Of a DNA stretch of 64,000 bases, positions 41,948 through 49,668 are shown piece after piece. The notes beneath the pieces were generated by a model that saw nothing but the letters and a program-made list of their open reading frames with translations, was not told the DNA's origin and searched no databases. The position numbers were made by a program, and so were the translations under genes. The DNA comes from Mucilaginibacter sp. SMC90. GTDB taxonomy: Bacteria; Bacteroidota; Bacteroidia; Sphingobacteriales; Sphingobacteriaceae. Numbering within the stretch: position 1 is the first letter of the stretch; every line of letters starts with the position of its first letter. The stretch is taken from NCBI RefSeq assembly GCF_022811725.1, contig NZ_CP094527.1, positions 620,001 through 684,000 on the forward strand, in the 5' to 3' direction.

Positions 41948-43222
41948 ATGGTAGAAACCAACCTTATCAAACAAAAATTTAAAAGCGCTATACGCCGGGG
42001 AACCGGCGAAACGCATTTACTGATCCAAAATCATCCGCAGATTGATTTTTCGGGAGAGATCATCAAAGCCTGTGTTAAGAATTTCGCCTACGATGGTCAA
42101 TGCGAAGACAGCAGGGGCAAATATCTTTTTGAACTGATCAATCTTTCGGGAAGAGAGGGTAAAATAAAACAAGGGGTACTAAAAGCTCTTTTAAAGCCTC
42201 AAAAAGATACATGGACCCTAACACAGCTTTTTGACCTGGCTAAAATGTTTGCTCAACAGGGAGATACCGAAGCCAGGCAAGTCATTTATGATGCGTATGT
42301 TCATAATCCTATCTGGGGCTCAGACTGGGCGGGTACTTCAGAGATCACAGAGCTTGATGGTATTGAAGGCCTGAAATTTATAGCAGAAGAATTTGGAAAG
42401 CGCCTTGAAAAAAATCCCGAAGACTGGCAAGATGATGATCTCATCAATAAATTTCAAAAAGAAAATCCGGAAGTTGATGTTTGGACCCAATTGGATATCA
42501 GTGCCGAACAAAATCGCTTTATAAAGATATACACGGATGCAGTAAGGGAAAACATAGTGCGAAATAGCGAGCGGGTAAAAACACCGGAGCCCGTTTATAA
42601 AAATATAGTTGAAGAAGTTTTGTTAAAGCAAAGCAGGACCTGGTTTTTTAATGGGAAACTAAAGCGTCCCGAACTTGACTCAATAGCACAACAGCTTTTA
42701 ACTGAACGAAAGAAAAGTAACATTGAAAAATTACTGCGGATTTTTACAAGGCATAAATTCCCGCTTGATCAAAAGATGCTGTTTGACCTTGCGCGCAAAG
42801 ATCCTGTCAAGAACAGAAGAATTGTAACGTCGGCTATTAAAGCGCTAAATCTTTTCAAAAGTAAAAAGATCAGGCAGTTTGCTTTAGAACAGATAACCAT
42901 TGGCAAGCACCCCACTTTTTTTGTTGAACTTTTAATTGAGAATTATAAAAAAGGAGATCACAAACTGCTAAGTTTACTGGTGGCAGATAGTAACAAAGCA
43001 GTTGAATTAGAGGGGCTAATTATTGATATCACCAATATTTATCACACTAATAAAACCTCCGATTGCCGGGAACCGCTTGAAGCGCTTTATGATAAACATA
43101 GCTGCAGCATTTGCCGAAAAATTGCCGTTAAAATATTGAAGGAAAATAATGCATTGAGCGAAAGGATAAAAAACGAGATCAGATTTGATTGTAACGAGGA
43201 TACAAGGGAACTTTATGAGTAG
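41948..43222 (+). CDS. Hypothetical alpha-helical (HEAT-like) protein, 424 aa
   Basis: 424 residues, nearly all predicted helix with regularly spaced hydrophobic pairs (QLFDLAKMFAQQGDTEARQV, RQFALEQITIGKHPTFFVEL), as in HEAT or ARM solenoids. No catalytic motif or signal peptide. It starts ten bases after the sigma factor stop codon, so it may be read from the same transcript. The stop TAG at 43220 is followed in the same frame by 54 more open codons. No family recognised. Confidence 0.7.
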   Translation: MVETNLIKQKFKSAIRRGTGETHLLIQNHPQIDFSGEIIKACVKNFAYDGQCEDSRGKYLFELINLSGREGKIKQGVLKALLKPQKDTWTLTQLFDLAKMFAQQGDTEARQVIYDAYVHNPIWGSDWAGTSEITELDGIEGLKFIAEEFGKRLEKNPEDWQDDDLINKFQKENPEVDVWTQLDISAEQNRFIKIYTDAVRENIVRNSERVKTPEPVYKNIVEEVLLKQSRTWFFNGKLKRPELDSIAQQLLTERKKSNIEKLLRIFTRHKFPLDQKMLFDLARKDPVKNRRIVTSAIKALNLFKSKKIRQFALEQITIGKHPTFFVELLIENYKKGDHKLLSLLVADSNKAVELEGLIIDITNIYHTNKTSDCREPLEALYDKHSCSICRKIAVKILKENNALSERIKNEIRFDCNEDTRELYE

Positions 43223-43367
43223 GTGTCGCATCTGTTTATATATCCTAATAAAGATGAACTACCTGTCAGCATCAAGATAATTAAATTGGGAATCAAAAAG
43301 ATCATCACTATATTAAGACCTCAATTTATAATTCAAAGCAAACCTGAACTTTATAAAAGCAAACATA

Positions 43368-46115
43368 TTGGAACTGCAAATAGATAGGCTTACGGCTTTT
43401 CCGGAGGGGATTAATTTTCAATATAACTGGCGCAAATATCAGCAACGCGTACTCGACGGGCTTAACGAACATTTGGCCGACGGACATCTGCACGTAATAG
43501 CTCCGCCTGGTTCAGGTAAAACTATTTTAGGATTAGAGGTAGCCAGGCGCATCAACAATGCCACGCTGATCCTTGCGCCATCCATCGCTATCCGCAACCA
43601 GTGGATCCGCCGGTTTTGCGAAATGTTTTTACAAACAGAACATATGCCTGCCTGGATTTCGAAAGACATCCGCAAGCCTGCATTTATGACCGTGATCACT
43701 TACCAGGCACTGCATGCTGCCTGTAACAATTTACGGATTGCTGAAGAAGACGCCGAAATTGAGGAAGAGGAAGTGGATGATGAATTAATATCAACATCAC
43801 ATAATCAAAACCTTCATAACATAATTGAGGGGTTAAAACAGCAAAATGTAAAAACCATAGTTATCGATGAGGCTCACCACCTTAAAAACGAATGGTGTAT
43901 TACCCTCAGCAAAGTTAAAGAAGCTATTGCCCCTGTAACTATAGGCTTAACTGCCACGCCACCTTATGATGTTTCACCTAACGAATGGCAGCGATACATA
44001 GAGTTAAACGGGCCTGTCAGCGTTGAAATTACCGTGCCTGAACTGGTTATTGAAGGCGACCTTTGTCCTCACCAGGATTATGTTTACCTGAGCTTACCAA
44101 CCCAAACTGAGGCCGAAAACATCAATAATTTCAGGCAGCGCATGCTGGTGCTTTTTGAGGAGATAAAGCATGATAAAATACTTATTACAGCAATTGAAAA
44201 CCATCCTGTTTGGCTTCAGCCTAATGAACACCTTGATTGGATCTACACTAATCTTTCCTGCTATTCGGCTTCGCTGATATTTTTAAATGCCAACGGGCGC
44301 GAGATCCCCAAAAGTCACCTGGATATTATCGACGATAAAAATGTAAAGATTCCCGGATTTGATTATAAATGGGCCGAGATACTGCTTGATTTTTATCTGT
44401 ATAAGGAAAAGCAACCTTTTAAAGGTTTTGAAGAACATAAAAAGAACCTCGAAAATAAATTACGCCGAAACGGAGCCATTGAAAAACGGCAGATCTGCTT
44501 TTCGCAAAACAGGCAGGTCACAGGTCTTTTATCATCAAGTATAAGCAAGCTGGAAAGTATAAAGCAAATTGTCGACTTTGAATATCAGCATTTAAAGCAT
44601 GATCTTCGGATGGTAATACTTACCGATTATATCAGGAAAGAGTACTATGCTAACACTGTTCAAAACAACATTGAGCTTAACAAAATAGGGGTAATAACAA
44701 TTTTTGAAAAGCTAAGGCGCGAAAATAATGCAGGGATAAAGATCGGTGTATTAACCGGTTCATTGGTGATCATTCCGCGCTCTGCCTATCCTGCATTTGA
44801 AACATTGACGGAGGGGCAGAGGCTTGGAAAGATAGTATGCGAACAAGTACCTTTTGATGAGGATTATATTTTAATTGAAGAGTGCAGCCAGCTCAAAAAC
44901 GAAATAGTTCATATCATCACAGAGATTTTTGAACAGGGAGATATAGAATTACTTATCGGCACAAAATCATTATTGGGCGAAGGCTGGGACGCACCTGCCA
45001 TTAATACATTGGTACTGGCAAGTTTTGTTGGCTCGTTTGTACTTTCAAACCAGATGCGGGGGCGTGCTATTCGTACTCAAAAAGGTAACCCGGGCAAAAC
45101 CGGCAATATCTGGCACCTGGCCTGTATCGACACCTCATCGGCAACCGGTGGTGATGATTTTGACACGCTCAAAAGGAGGTTCGGAAGTTTTGTCGGCATC
45201 TCTTTTAAAGATAATTATGGTATAGAAAGCGGCGTAGCCAGGTTAAATATTCCTGAAAAGATAACTGATGAAATACAGGTTGAATTAGGCAATAAAGAGA
45301 CCATGCGGCACGCGGCCGACAGGGAAACGCTTAAAAAACACTGGATAGCGGCGCTTGAAAAGGGAATAACCATGGTAGAAGAAATTAAAGTCCCTTTCCC
45401 TGGCGAGCACGAATATCAAGCAGTTAAAAGCCTGCATTTTAACCGAACCATCAAAAACCTGGTCATATCACTCGGCATTGGCTTATTTGATTATTTAATG
45501 AACATGATCAGTTCAATAGGCAGGATGGGCAGGAGCATTAATTCAAAAGAAGGCTTATATAACTATTTAACTATCGTTTCGATAGCGGGCGTAGTAATAT
45601 TCGGTCGTAAAGCGTTTAAAGCATTCAGGTTATATGTTAAATATCGTGATATAGCAAAAGACGTACAACAAATTGGCGACGCCCTGTTGAATGCCATGAT
45701 CAAAACCGGCATAGTTAAAACCAGCTATGATAAAATAAGCATTGAAGCATCGGTTGATCATCTTGGTGCCGTTTACTGTTATATTGATGGCGGGTCAACT
45801 TTTGAAAAATCAGCCTTTATCAATATGCTGCATGAGGTGGTTAGTCCTATTGATAATCCGCGGTACGTGATAACCCGCAGAAGCATTTTTATGCGCTTTA
45901 TTAAACAGGAAGATTTTCACGCAGTACCCGAAGTTATCGGGCGCAATAAAAATACGGCCGTTTATTTCAGCCAGCAATGGGAAAGGTTAGTTGGCCCTTG
46001 TGAACTCATTTTTACCCGCAGTATTGAAGGGCGCAGCCTGTTACTAAAATCAAGGATAAAATCACTATCTGCACAATTTGAGAAAAAGACCGAAAGGATA
46101 AACAGGTGGCAATAA
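43368..46115 (+). CDS. SF2 (DEAD/DEAH, ResIII-like) helicase with C-terminal membrane-like region
   Basis: 915 residues, TTG start (no ATG fits). Helicase motifs: Q-like NWRKYQQRVLD, Walker A APPGSGKT (45-52), DEAH in VIDEAHHLKNEW (167-170), motif III LTATPP (194-199) and motif VI QMRGRAIRTQKG (about 562). Between the two RecA-like halves lies a long insert (about 220-440). After residue 690 two hydrophobic segments appear (NLVISLGIGLFDYLMNMI and YLTIVSIAGVVIFG), then a soluble C-terminal 150 residues. A membrane hairpin is unusual for an SF2 enzyme. Adjacent to a helical-repeat gene; possible defence or nucleic-acid processing role. Confidence 0.82.
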   Translation: MELQIDRLTAFPEGINFQYNWRKYQQRVLDGLNEHLADGHLHVIAPPGSGKTILGLEVARRINNATLILAPSIAIRNQWIRRFCEMFLQTEHMPAWISKDIRKPAFMTVITYQALHAACNNLRIAEEDAEIEEEEVDDELISTSHNQNLHNIIEGLKQQNVKTIVIDEAHHLKNEWCITLSKVKEAIAPVTIGLTATPPYDVSPNEWQRYIELNGPVSVEITVPELVIEGDLCPHQDYVYLSLPTQTEAENINNFRQRMLVLFEEIKHDKILITAIENHPVWLQPNEHLDWIYTNLSCYSASLIFLNANGREIPKSHLDIIDDKNVKIPGFDYKWAEILLDFYLYKEKQPFKGFEEHKKNLENKLRRNGAIEKRQICFSQNRQVTGLLSSSISKLESIKQIVDFEYQHLKHDLRMVILTDYIRKEYYANTVQNNIELNKIGVITIFEKLRRENNAGIKIGVLTGSLVIIPRSAYPAFETLTEGQRLGKIVCEQVPFDEDYILIEECSQLKNEIVHIITEIFEQGDIELLIGTKSLLGEGWDAPAINTLVLASFVGSFVLSNQMRGRAIRTQKGNPGKTGNIWHLACIDTSSATGGDDFDTLKRRFGSFVGISFKDNYGIESGVARLNIPEKITDEIQVELGNKETMRHAADRETLKKHWIAALEKGITMVEEIKVPFPGEHEYQAVKSLHFNRTIKNLVISLGIGLFDYLMNMISSIGRMGRSINSKEGLYNYLTIVSIAGVVIFGRKAFKAFRLYVKYRDIAKDVQQIGDALLNAMIKTGIVKTSYDKISIEASVDHLGAVYCYIDGGSTFEKSAFINMLHEVVSPIDNPRYVITRRSIFMRFIKQEDFHAVPEVIGRNKNTAVYFSQQWERLVGPCELIFTRSIEGRSLLLKSRIKSLSAQFEKKTERINRWQ

Positions 46116-46240
46116 GAACTTTGAGTTACGACAATGTTAATCTTTGATAAAAATAAAATATCATAAACACAATAAAATTCCCGCCTTAAAAATTTGGATA
46201 ATAAAACTTAAATCACTTATCTTCGTTAATTACCAAATAG

Positions 46241-46275
46241 CAAGACTATGTAAGCTGCGGGCTTATATAGTCTTG
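46241..46275 (+). terminator. Strong Rho-independent terminator upstream of greA
   Basis: CAAGACTAT pairs with ATAGTCTTG and, inside it, TAAGC with GCTTA, giving a 15-bp stem with one G-T step and a five-base loop. TTTGCTTTT follows. It probably ends transcripts from the helicase gene. Confidence 0.8.
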
Positions 46276-46370
46276 TTTGCTTTTATAAGCGTTGCGTCCT
46301 TTCTTAAAATAGGGAAGGGCGGTTTTTTTTGGATAACCAACAGTAATAAATATTAATTAATTTTTGCGTT

Positions 46371-46844
46371 ATGGCAGAGGTATCATACTATACCAAGGAA
46401 GGTTTAGAAAAATTAAAAGAGGAACTACAAAGATTAAAAACAACCGGCCGTTCCGATATATCAAAAGCTATTGCTGAGGCACGTGACAAAGGCGACCTTT
46501 CGGAAAACGCCGAGTACGATGCAGCAAAAGAAGCACAGGGTTTACATGAGGCTAAAATTGCACAGATGCAGGAAACACTGGCAAACGCCCGCCTGCTTGA
46601 TGAATCGAAGATAGATACTTCAAAAGTACTGGCCCTGTCGGTCGTTAAGATCAAAAACCTTAAAAATGGCGCTACTATGAGCTACCAATTGGTTTCAGAA
46701 AGCGAAGCTGATTTAAAAACCGGTAAAATTTCGGTAGCATCTCCTATAGCTAAAGGCCTGCTTGGTAAAAAGGTTGGTGAAAAAACTGAGATCACCGTAC
46801 CTGCAGGTAAAATTGAATTTGAGATCCTGGAAATAAGCAGGTAA
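46371..46844 (+). CDS. greA: Transcription elongation factor GreA
   Basis: 157 residues, the standard length. GreA rescues backtracked RNA polymerase by stimulating transcript cleavage. N-terminal coiled coil SYYTKEGLEKLKEELQRLKT and the tip acidic signature in EARDKGDLSENAEYDAAKEA are textbook. The C-terminal FKBP-like domain (SVASPIAKGLLGKKVGEKTE) is complete. The repeat-rich 140-base gap to the HIT gene suggests separate transcription. Confidence 0.96.
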   Translation: MAEVSYYTKEGLEKLKEELQRLKTTGRSDISKAIAEARDKGDLSENAEYDAAKEAQGLHEAKIAQMQETLANARLLDESKIDTSKVLALSVVKIKNLKNGATMSYQLVSESEADLKTGKISVASPIAKGLLGKKVGEKTEITVPAGKIEFEILEISR

Positions 46845-46860
46845 GTGATTAGGTGAGTAG

Positions 46861-46944
46861 TTGATTGGGTGAATGGTTAATAAGTTAAAAGAAATAGCTC
46901 ACCCAATCAGTTAGCCGACAAAAATTAACCACTCACCCAATCAA
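46861..46944. repeat. Near-perfect 21-bp inverted repeat with GTGAGTGG-type submotifs
   Basis: TTGATTGGGTGAATGGTTAAT (46861-46881) is mirrored at 46924-46944 with one mismatch. Just outside, GATTAGGTGAGTAGT and later ACCACTCAC and ACCATTCACCCC repeat the same submotif several times between 46845 and 46984. Non-coding, between greA and the HIT gene. Confidence 0.75.
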
Positions 46945-46984
46945 CATAATCAACCACTCACTGTCTATAACCATTCACCCCACC

Positions 46985-47377
46985 ATGACCATCTTTTCAA
47001 AAATAGTTGCAGGCGAGATCCCGGCTTATAAAGTGGCCGAGAACGAGGAATTTTTAGCTTTTTTAGATATTTTTCCGCTTACGGAAGGACATCTGCTGGT
47101 GATTCCTAAAAAAGAGGTTGATTATCTTTTTGACCTGGATAATAACACCTATGCCGGTTTGCAGCTCTTTGCTAAAAAAGTAGCAATCGCATTAAAAGAA
47201 GCCGTTCCGTGCCCGCGGGTTGGGGTAGCCGTGATGGGACTTGATGTGCCTCATGCACATATTCATCTCATCCCGATGAATGATATGAACAGCATTAACT
47301 TTTCGCTCCCCAAACAAAAATTCACGCCCGAGCAATTTAATGCTACCGCCGAAAAGATCAGGCAGGCGATCGGTTAA
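46985..47377 (+). CDS. HIT family protein
   Basis: 130 residues of the histidine-triad superfamily. The active-site motif H-x-H-x-H is in VPHAHIHLIPM. N-terminal IFSKIVAGEIPAYKVAENEE is typical of the HINT/Hit branch, which hydrolyses nucleoside phosphoramidates or dinucleotides in the cytoplasm. In Bacteroidota this gene often follows greA, as here. A strong hairpin terminator lies just after the stop codon. Confidence 0.93.
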   Translation: MTIFSKIVAGEIPAYKVAENEEFLAFLDIFPLTEGHLLVIPKKEVDYLFDLDNNTYAGLQLFAKKVAIALKEAVPCPRVGVAVMGLDVPHAHIHLIPMNDMNSINFSLPKQKFTPEQFNATAEKIRQAIG

Positions 47378-47397
47378 TCAAAGAATTTTATAATGTT

Positions 47398-47438
47398 AAA
47401 AAAAAGCTGCATCCGTATATACTGGTGCAGCTTTTTTT
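47398..47438 (+). terminator. Rho-independent terminator after the HIT gene
   Basis: AAAAAAAGCTGCA pairs with TGCAGCTTTTTTT (13-bp stem) across a loop of about 14 bases; seven T close it. It also fits as a terminator for the minus strand. Confidence 0.85.
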
Positions 47439-47464
47439 GTTGGTATGCAGAAGTTATCTGCAGG

Positions 47465-47707
47465 TTACTTAGCCGCCGGTGCAGGAAAATGCCTGATCTT
47501 TTCATTATATACCAGGATCTTTCCGTTTTTGAGCAAAACGTCGTCCACATAGTAAAGCGAATCTTTTTTGCCTTTTTTATCAGTCCATTTTTCTACATAC
47601 CAAAGTGTAACCCAGGTATCTTTTTTATCAGGGTAATAGGTTGTCATCCATGAATCAAACTCTTTGGTTACAGTGGCCAAACACTGACTATCAAACAAAT
47701 AAAACAC
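47465..47707 (-). pseudogene. C-terminal fragment of an unidentified small protein gene
   Basis: An 80-codon frame directly after a stop codon at 47708-47710, with only GTG available as a start. The sequence is protein-like in its second half (WMTTYYPDKKDTWVTLWYVE, then YYVDDVLLKNGKILVYNEKI) and ends in a low-complexity PAPAAK. It resembles the last beta strands of an NTF2/SnoaL-like or lipocalin-like protein whose front half and signal peptide are missing. Could instead be a small GTG-start gene. Confidence 0.4.
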
Positions 47708-47744
47708 TTAAACCCCCAGGCTAATACTTTACGAAAAAGCACGG

Positions 47745-48245
47745 TTACATGGTAGGCGACTGCTGGTAGATATCCCAATATTGATCTTTTGTATTGGTTT
47801 TTTTCGCCAGGATTATTTTTGAGTTTACACTGCCCTTTTTGTCGGATGGGGTAAGATACAGATCGGTACCTTTCAGTTTAATCAGAAAAGTATCTTTATC
47901 AATGGGCTCAAACTCGTATTGTTGGGTTGCGTTATCGGTATTAAGAGGCTGTTCTTCCAGCGCTACTCCGGCAGTGGCTTCTGCCACCGGCTGAAAGGTT
48001 TTGCTGGTGAAAAGGTTTTTCAGTTTGTAAGTATTACCACCTACATGCTGAAAATCCCAGGTCATGCATTTCCAGTTTTCGGGATAATAAGCTACTAAAG
48101 GAGTGCCATTTTCCGCACGAGCATCTTTAACCCGTAACAGCATGCCGGTTTGTTCATTTTTTATAGCGTAAGTTCCCTTAATTTGTTGAGCCATAACCGT
48201 AAGGCCAGGCAACAGAAAGCATATCAATAAGGCAAATGTCTTCAT
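47745..48245 (-). CDS. Secreted RICIN (beta-trefoil lectin) domain protein
   Basis: 166 residues with a signal peptide (cleavage near MAQQI, about residue 20). A RICIN/beta-trefoil domain follows: KGTYAIKNEQTGMLLRVKDA, NGTPLVAYYP, TWDFQHVGGNTYKLKNLFT and the final TKDQYWDIYQQ, giving the repeating W-x-F and L-T-P-style blocks of the fold. It likely binds carbohydrate in the periplasm or on the surface. No catalytic domain is fused. Confidence 0.85.
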   Translation of the reverse strand: MKTFALLICFLLPGLTVMAQQIKGTYAIKNEQTGMLLRVKDARAENGTPLVAYYPENWKCMTWDFQHVGGNTYKLKNLFTSKTFQPVAEATAGVALEEQPLNTDNATQQYEFEPIDKDTFLIKLKGTDLYLTPSDKKGSVNSKIILAKKTNTKDQYWDIYQQSPTM

Positions 48246-48414
48246 AGGTATTTCAATTTAACTAAAATTACACACAAATTAAAAACAGCAGTTATACAAA
48301 TTAGTTCAGTTTTTAGTCTATATGTATCAAAGAATTGGGGGCCGCAAGATACAGAACCCAACCGCTGGCCCCAAGTTTTACAATAGCACAACTTCCGCCA
48401 GTTAAAAAAATCCA

Positions 48415-49386
48415 ATGTTAATTGTAAATTCACCACCTCTTACAAAAACTGATACAACGTTGAAAAATAATATTCTTATTGTTGATGATGTGCATGCCAT
48501 ATTTATGGAGATGGCCGCAGCTAAAGGTTACACCTGCGATTACCGTCCGCTGATTAAGGTTGATGAAGCCATGCAGATCATAGGCGATTATGCCGGGTTA
48601 GTAATCCGTTCAAAATTCAGGGTGGACAAGGCTGTACTTGATGCCGCAACCAATCTGCAGTTTATTGCCCGCGCCGGCGCGGGTATGGATAATATTGATG
48701 AAGATTACGCCATTCAAAAAGGGATCAATCTCATTAACGCTCCCGAAGGTAACTCAGATGCGGTAGGCGAGCATGCTATAGGTTTGCTGCTGTCATTAAT
48801 GAATAACCTTAACCGCGGCGATGCTGAAATTCGTGATGGGAAATGGCAGCGTGAAGCCAACCGGGGTTATGAGTTAAAAGGCAAAACGGTAGGTATTATA
48901 GGCTACGGCCACATGGGCAGCAGCTTTGCCCGTAAGCTATCCGGGTTCCAGGTAAATGTTATTGCTTACGATAAATATAAAACGGGTTTCAGCGATAAAT
49001 ATGCCCGTGAGGTTAGCATGGAGGAAATAGTAAAGCATAGCGATGTACTGAGCTTACACATCCCGTTAACAACCGAAACCAGCGGACTTGTTGATGATGA
49101 ATATCTGTTCCACTTCAAAAAACCTATATTTTTCCTGAACACCTCCCGCGGCAAAACCGCCAAGGTAAGCGCCATACTTAACGCTATCCGTGAAGGCAAA
49201 ATTTTAGGTGCAGGTTTAGATGTGTTGGAGGTTGAAAAATTCCCCGCCCTTGCCGAGCAGCCATGGTTTGAAGAATTAAGGCAAAGTGGAAAAGTATTGT
49301 TAAGCCCTCACGTTGCCGGCTGGACATTTGATTCGTATAGGAAGATCAGCGAAGTAATGGCAGAGAAGCTGGTTGATGTGAAGTAA
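48415..49386 (+). CDS. D-isomer specific 2-hydroxyacid dehydrogenase (SerA-like)
   Basis: 323 residues. The NAD-binding motif GIIGYGHMGSSFARKL (G-x-G-x-x-G), catalytic Arg in FLNTSRGKTAKV, Glu in AGLDVLEVEKF and His in LSPHVAGWT are all present. The N-terminal domain (NILIVDDVHAIFMEMAAAKG) completes the fold. Closest to the phosphoglycerate dehydrogenase branch, so it may make serine precursors, but there is no ACT domain and no serC beside it. The first 14 residues (MLIVNSPPLTKTDT) may not be translated; a later start is possible. Confidence 0.88.
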   Translation: MLIVNSPPLTKTDTTLKNNILIVDDVHAIFMEMAAAKGYTCDYRPLIKVDEAMQIIGDYAGLVIRSKFRVDKAVLDAATNLQFIARAGAGMDNIDEDYAIQKGINLINAPEGNSDAVGEHAIGLLLSLMNNLNRGDAEIRDGKWQREANRGYELKGKTVGIIGYGHMGSSFARKLSGFQVNVIAYDKYKTGFSDKYAREVSMEEIVKHSDVLSLHIPLTTETSGLVDDEYLFHFKKPIFFLNTSRGKTAKVSAILNAIREGKILGAGLDVLEVEKFPALAEQPWFEELRQSGKVLLSPHVAGWTFDSYRKISEVMAEKLVDVK

Positions 49387-49388
49387 TA

Positions 49389-49588
49389 TCTGAACCGTGA
49401 TTTTTAGGATTTTGGGATTACCATGAGGTGAGCGCCTCAATACAGTCCGATAATCCTTTAATCTCATAAATCATTGTTCAGACAAAAATCTTCGTGTTTC
49501 CTCAGGGTACTCTCGCAGAGGCCCTAAGGAAACACTGAGTTCAGACAAACATCCTGCGAATCCTAAAATCCTAAAATCATGGTTCAGA
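49389..49588. repeat. 200-bp element with long inverted ends (TCTGAACC...GGTTCAGA)
   Basis: Left end TCTGAACCGTGATTTTTAGG and right end CCTAAAATCATGGTTCAGA are inverted with few mismatches over about 30 bases. The interior includes a second pair of short inverted blocks around AAGGAAACACTG. No ORF. Related ends are seen at 21478-21562, which identifies a small non-autonomous repeat family. Confidence 0.75.
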
Positions 49589-49668
49589 AAAAACTTTCAA
49601 CCCATTGTTAACAATCTTTTTTTGAATTGTAAGCCTATTCCCCCAACTTCGCAGTCCGAATTTTGATT

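Noticed and set aside
46144-46356. 70-codon ORF upstream of greA
   Set aside because: It is read straight through the 15-bp terminator hairpin at 46241-46275 and has no family-like features; the sequence is leader and terminator.
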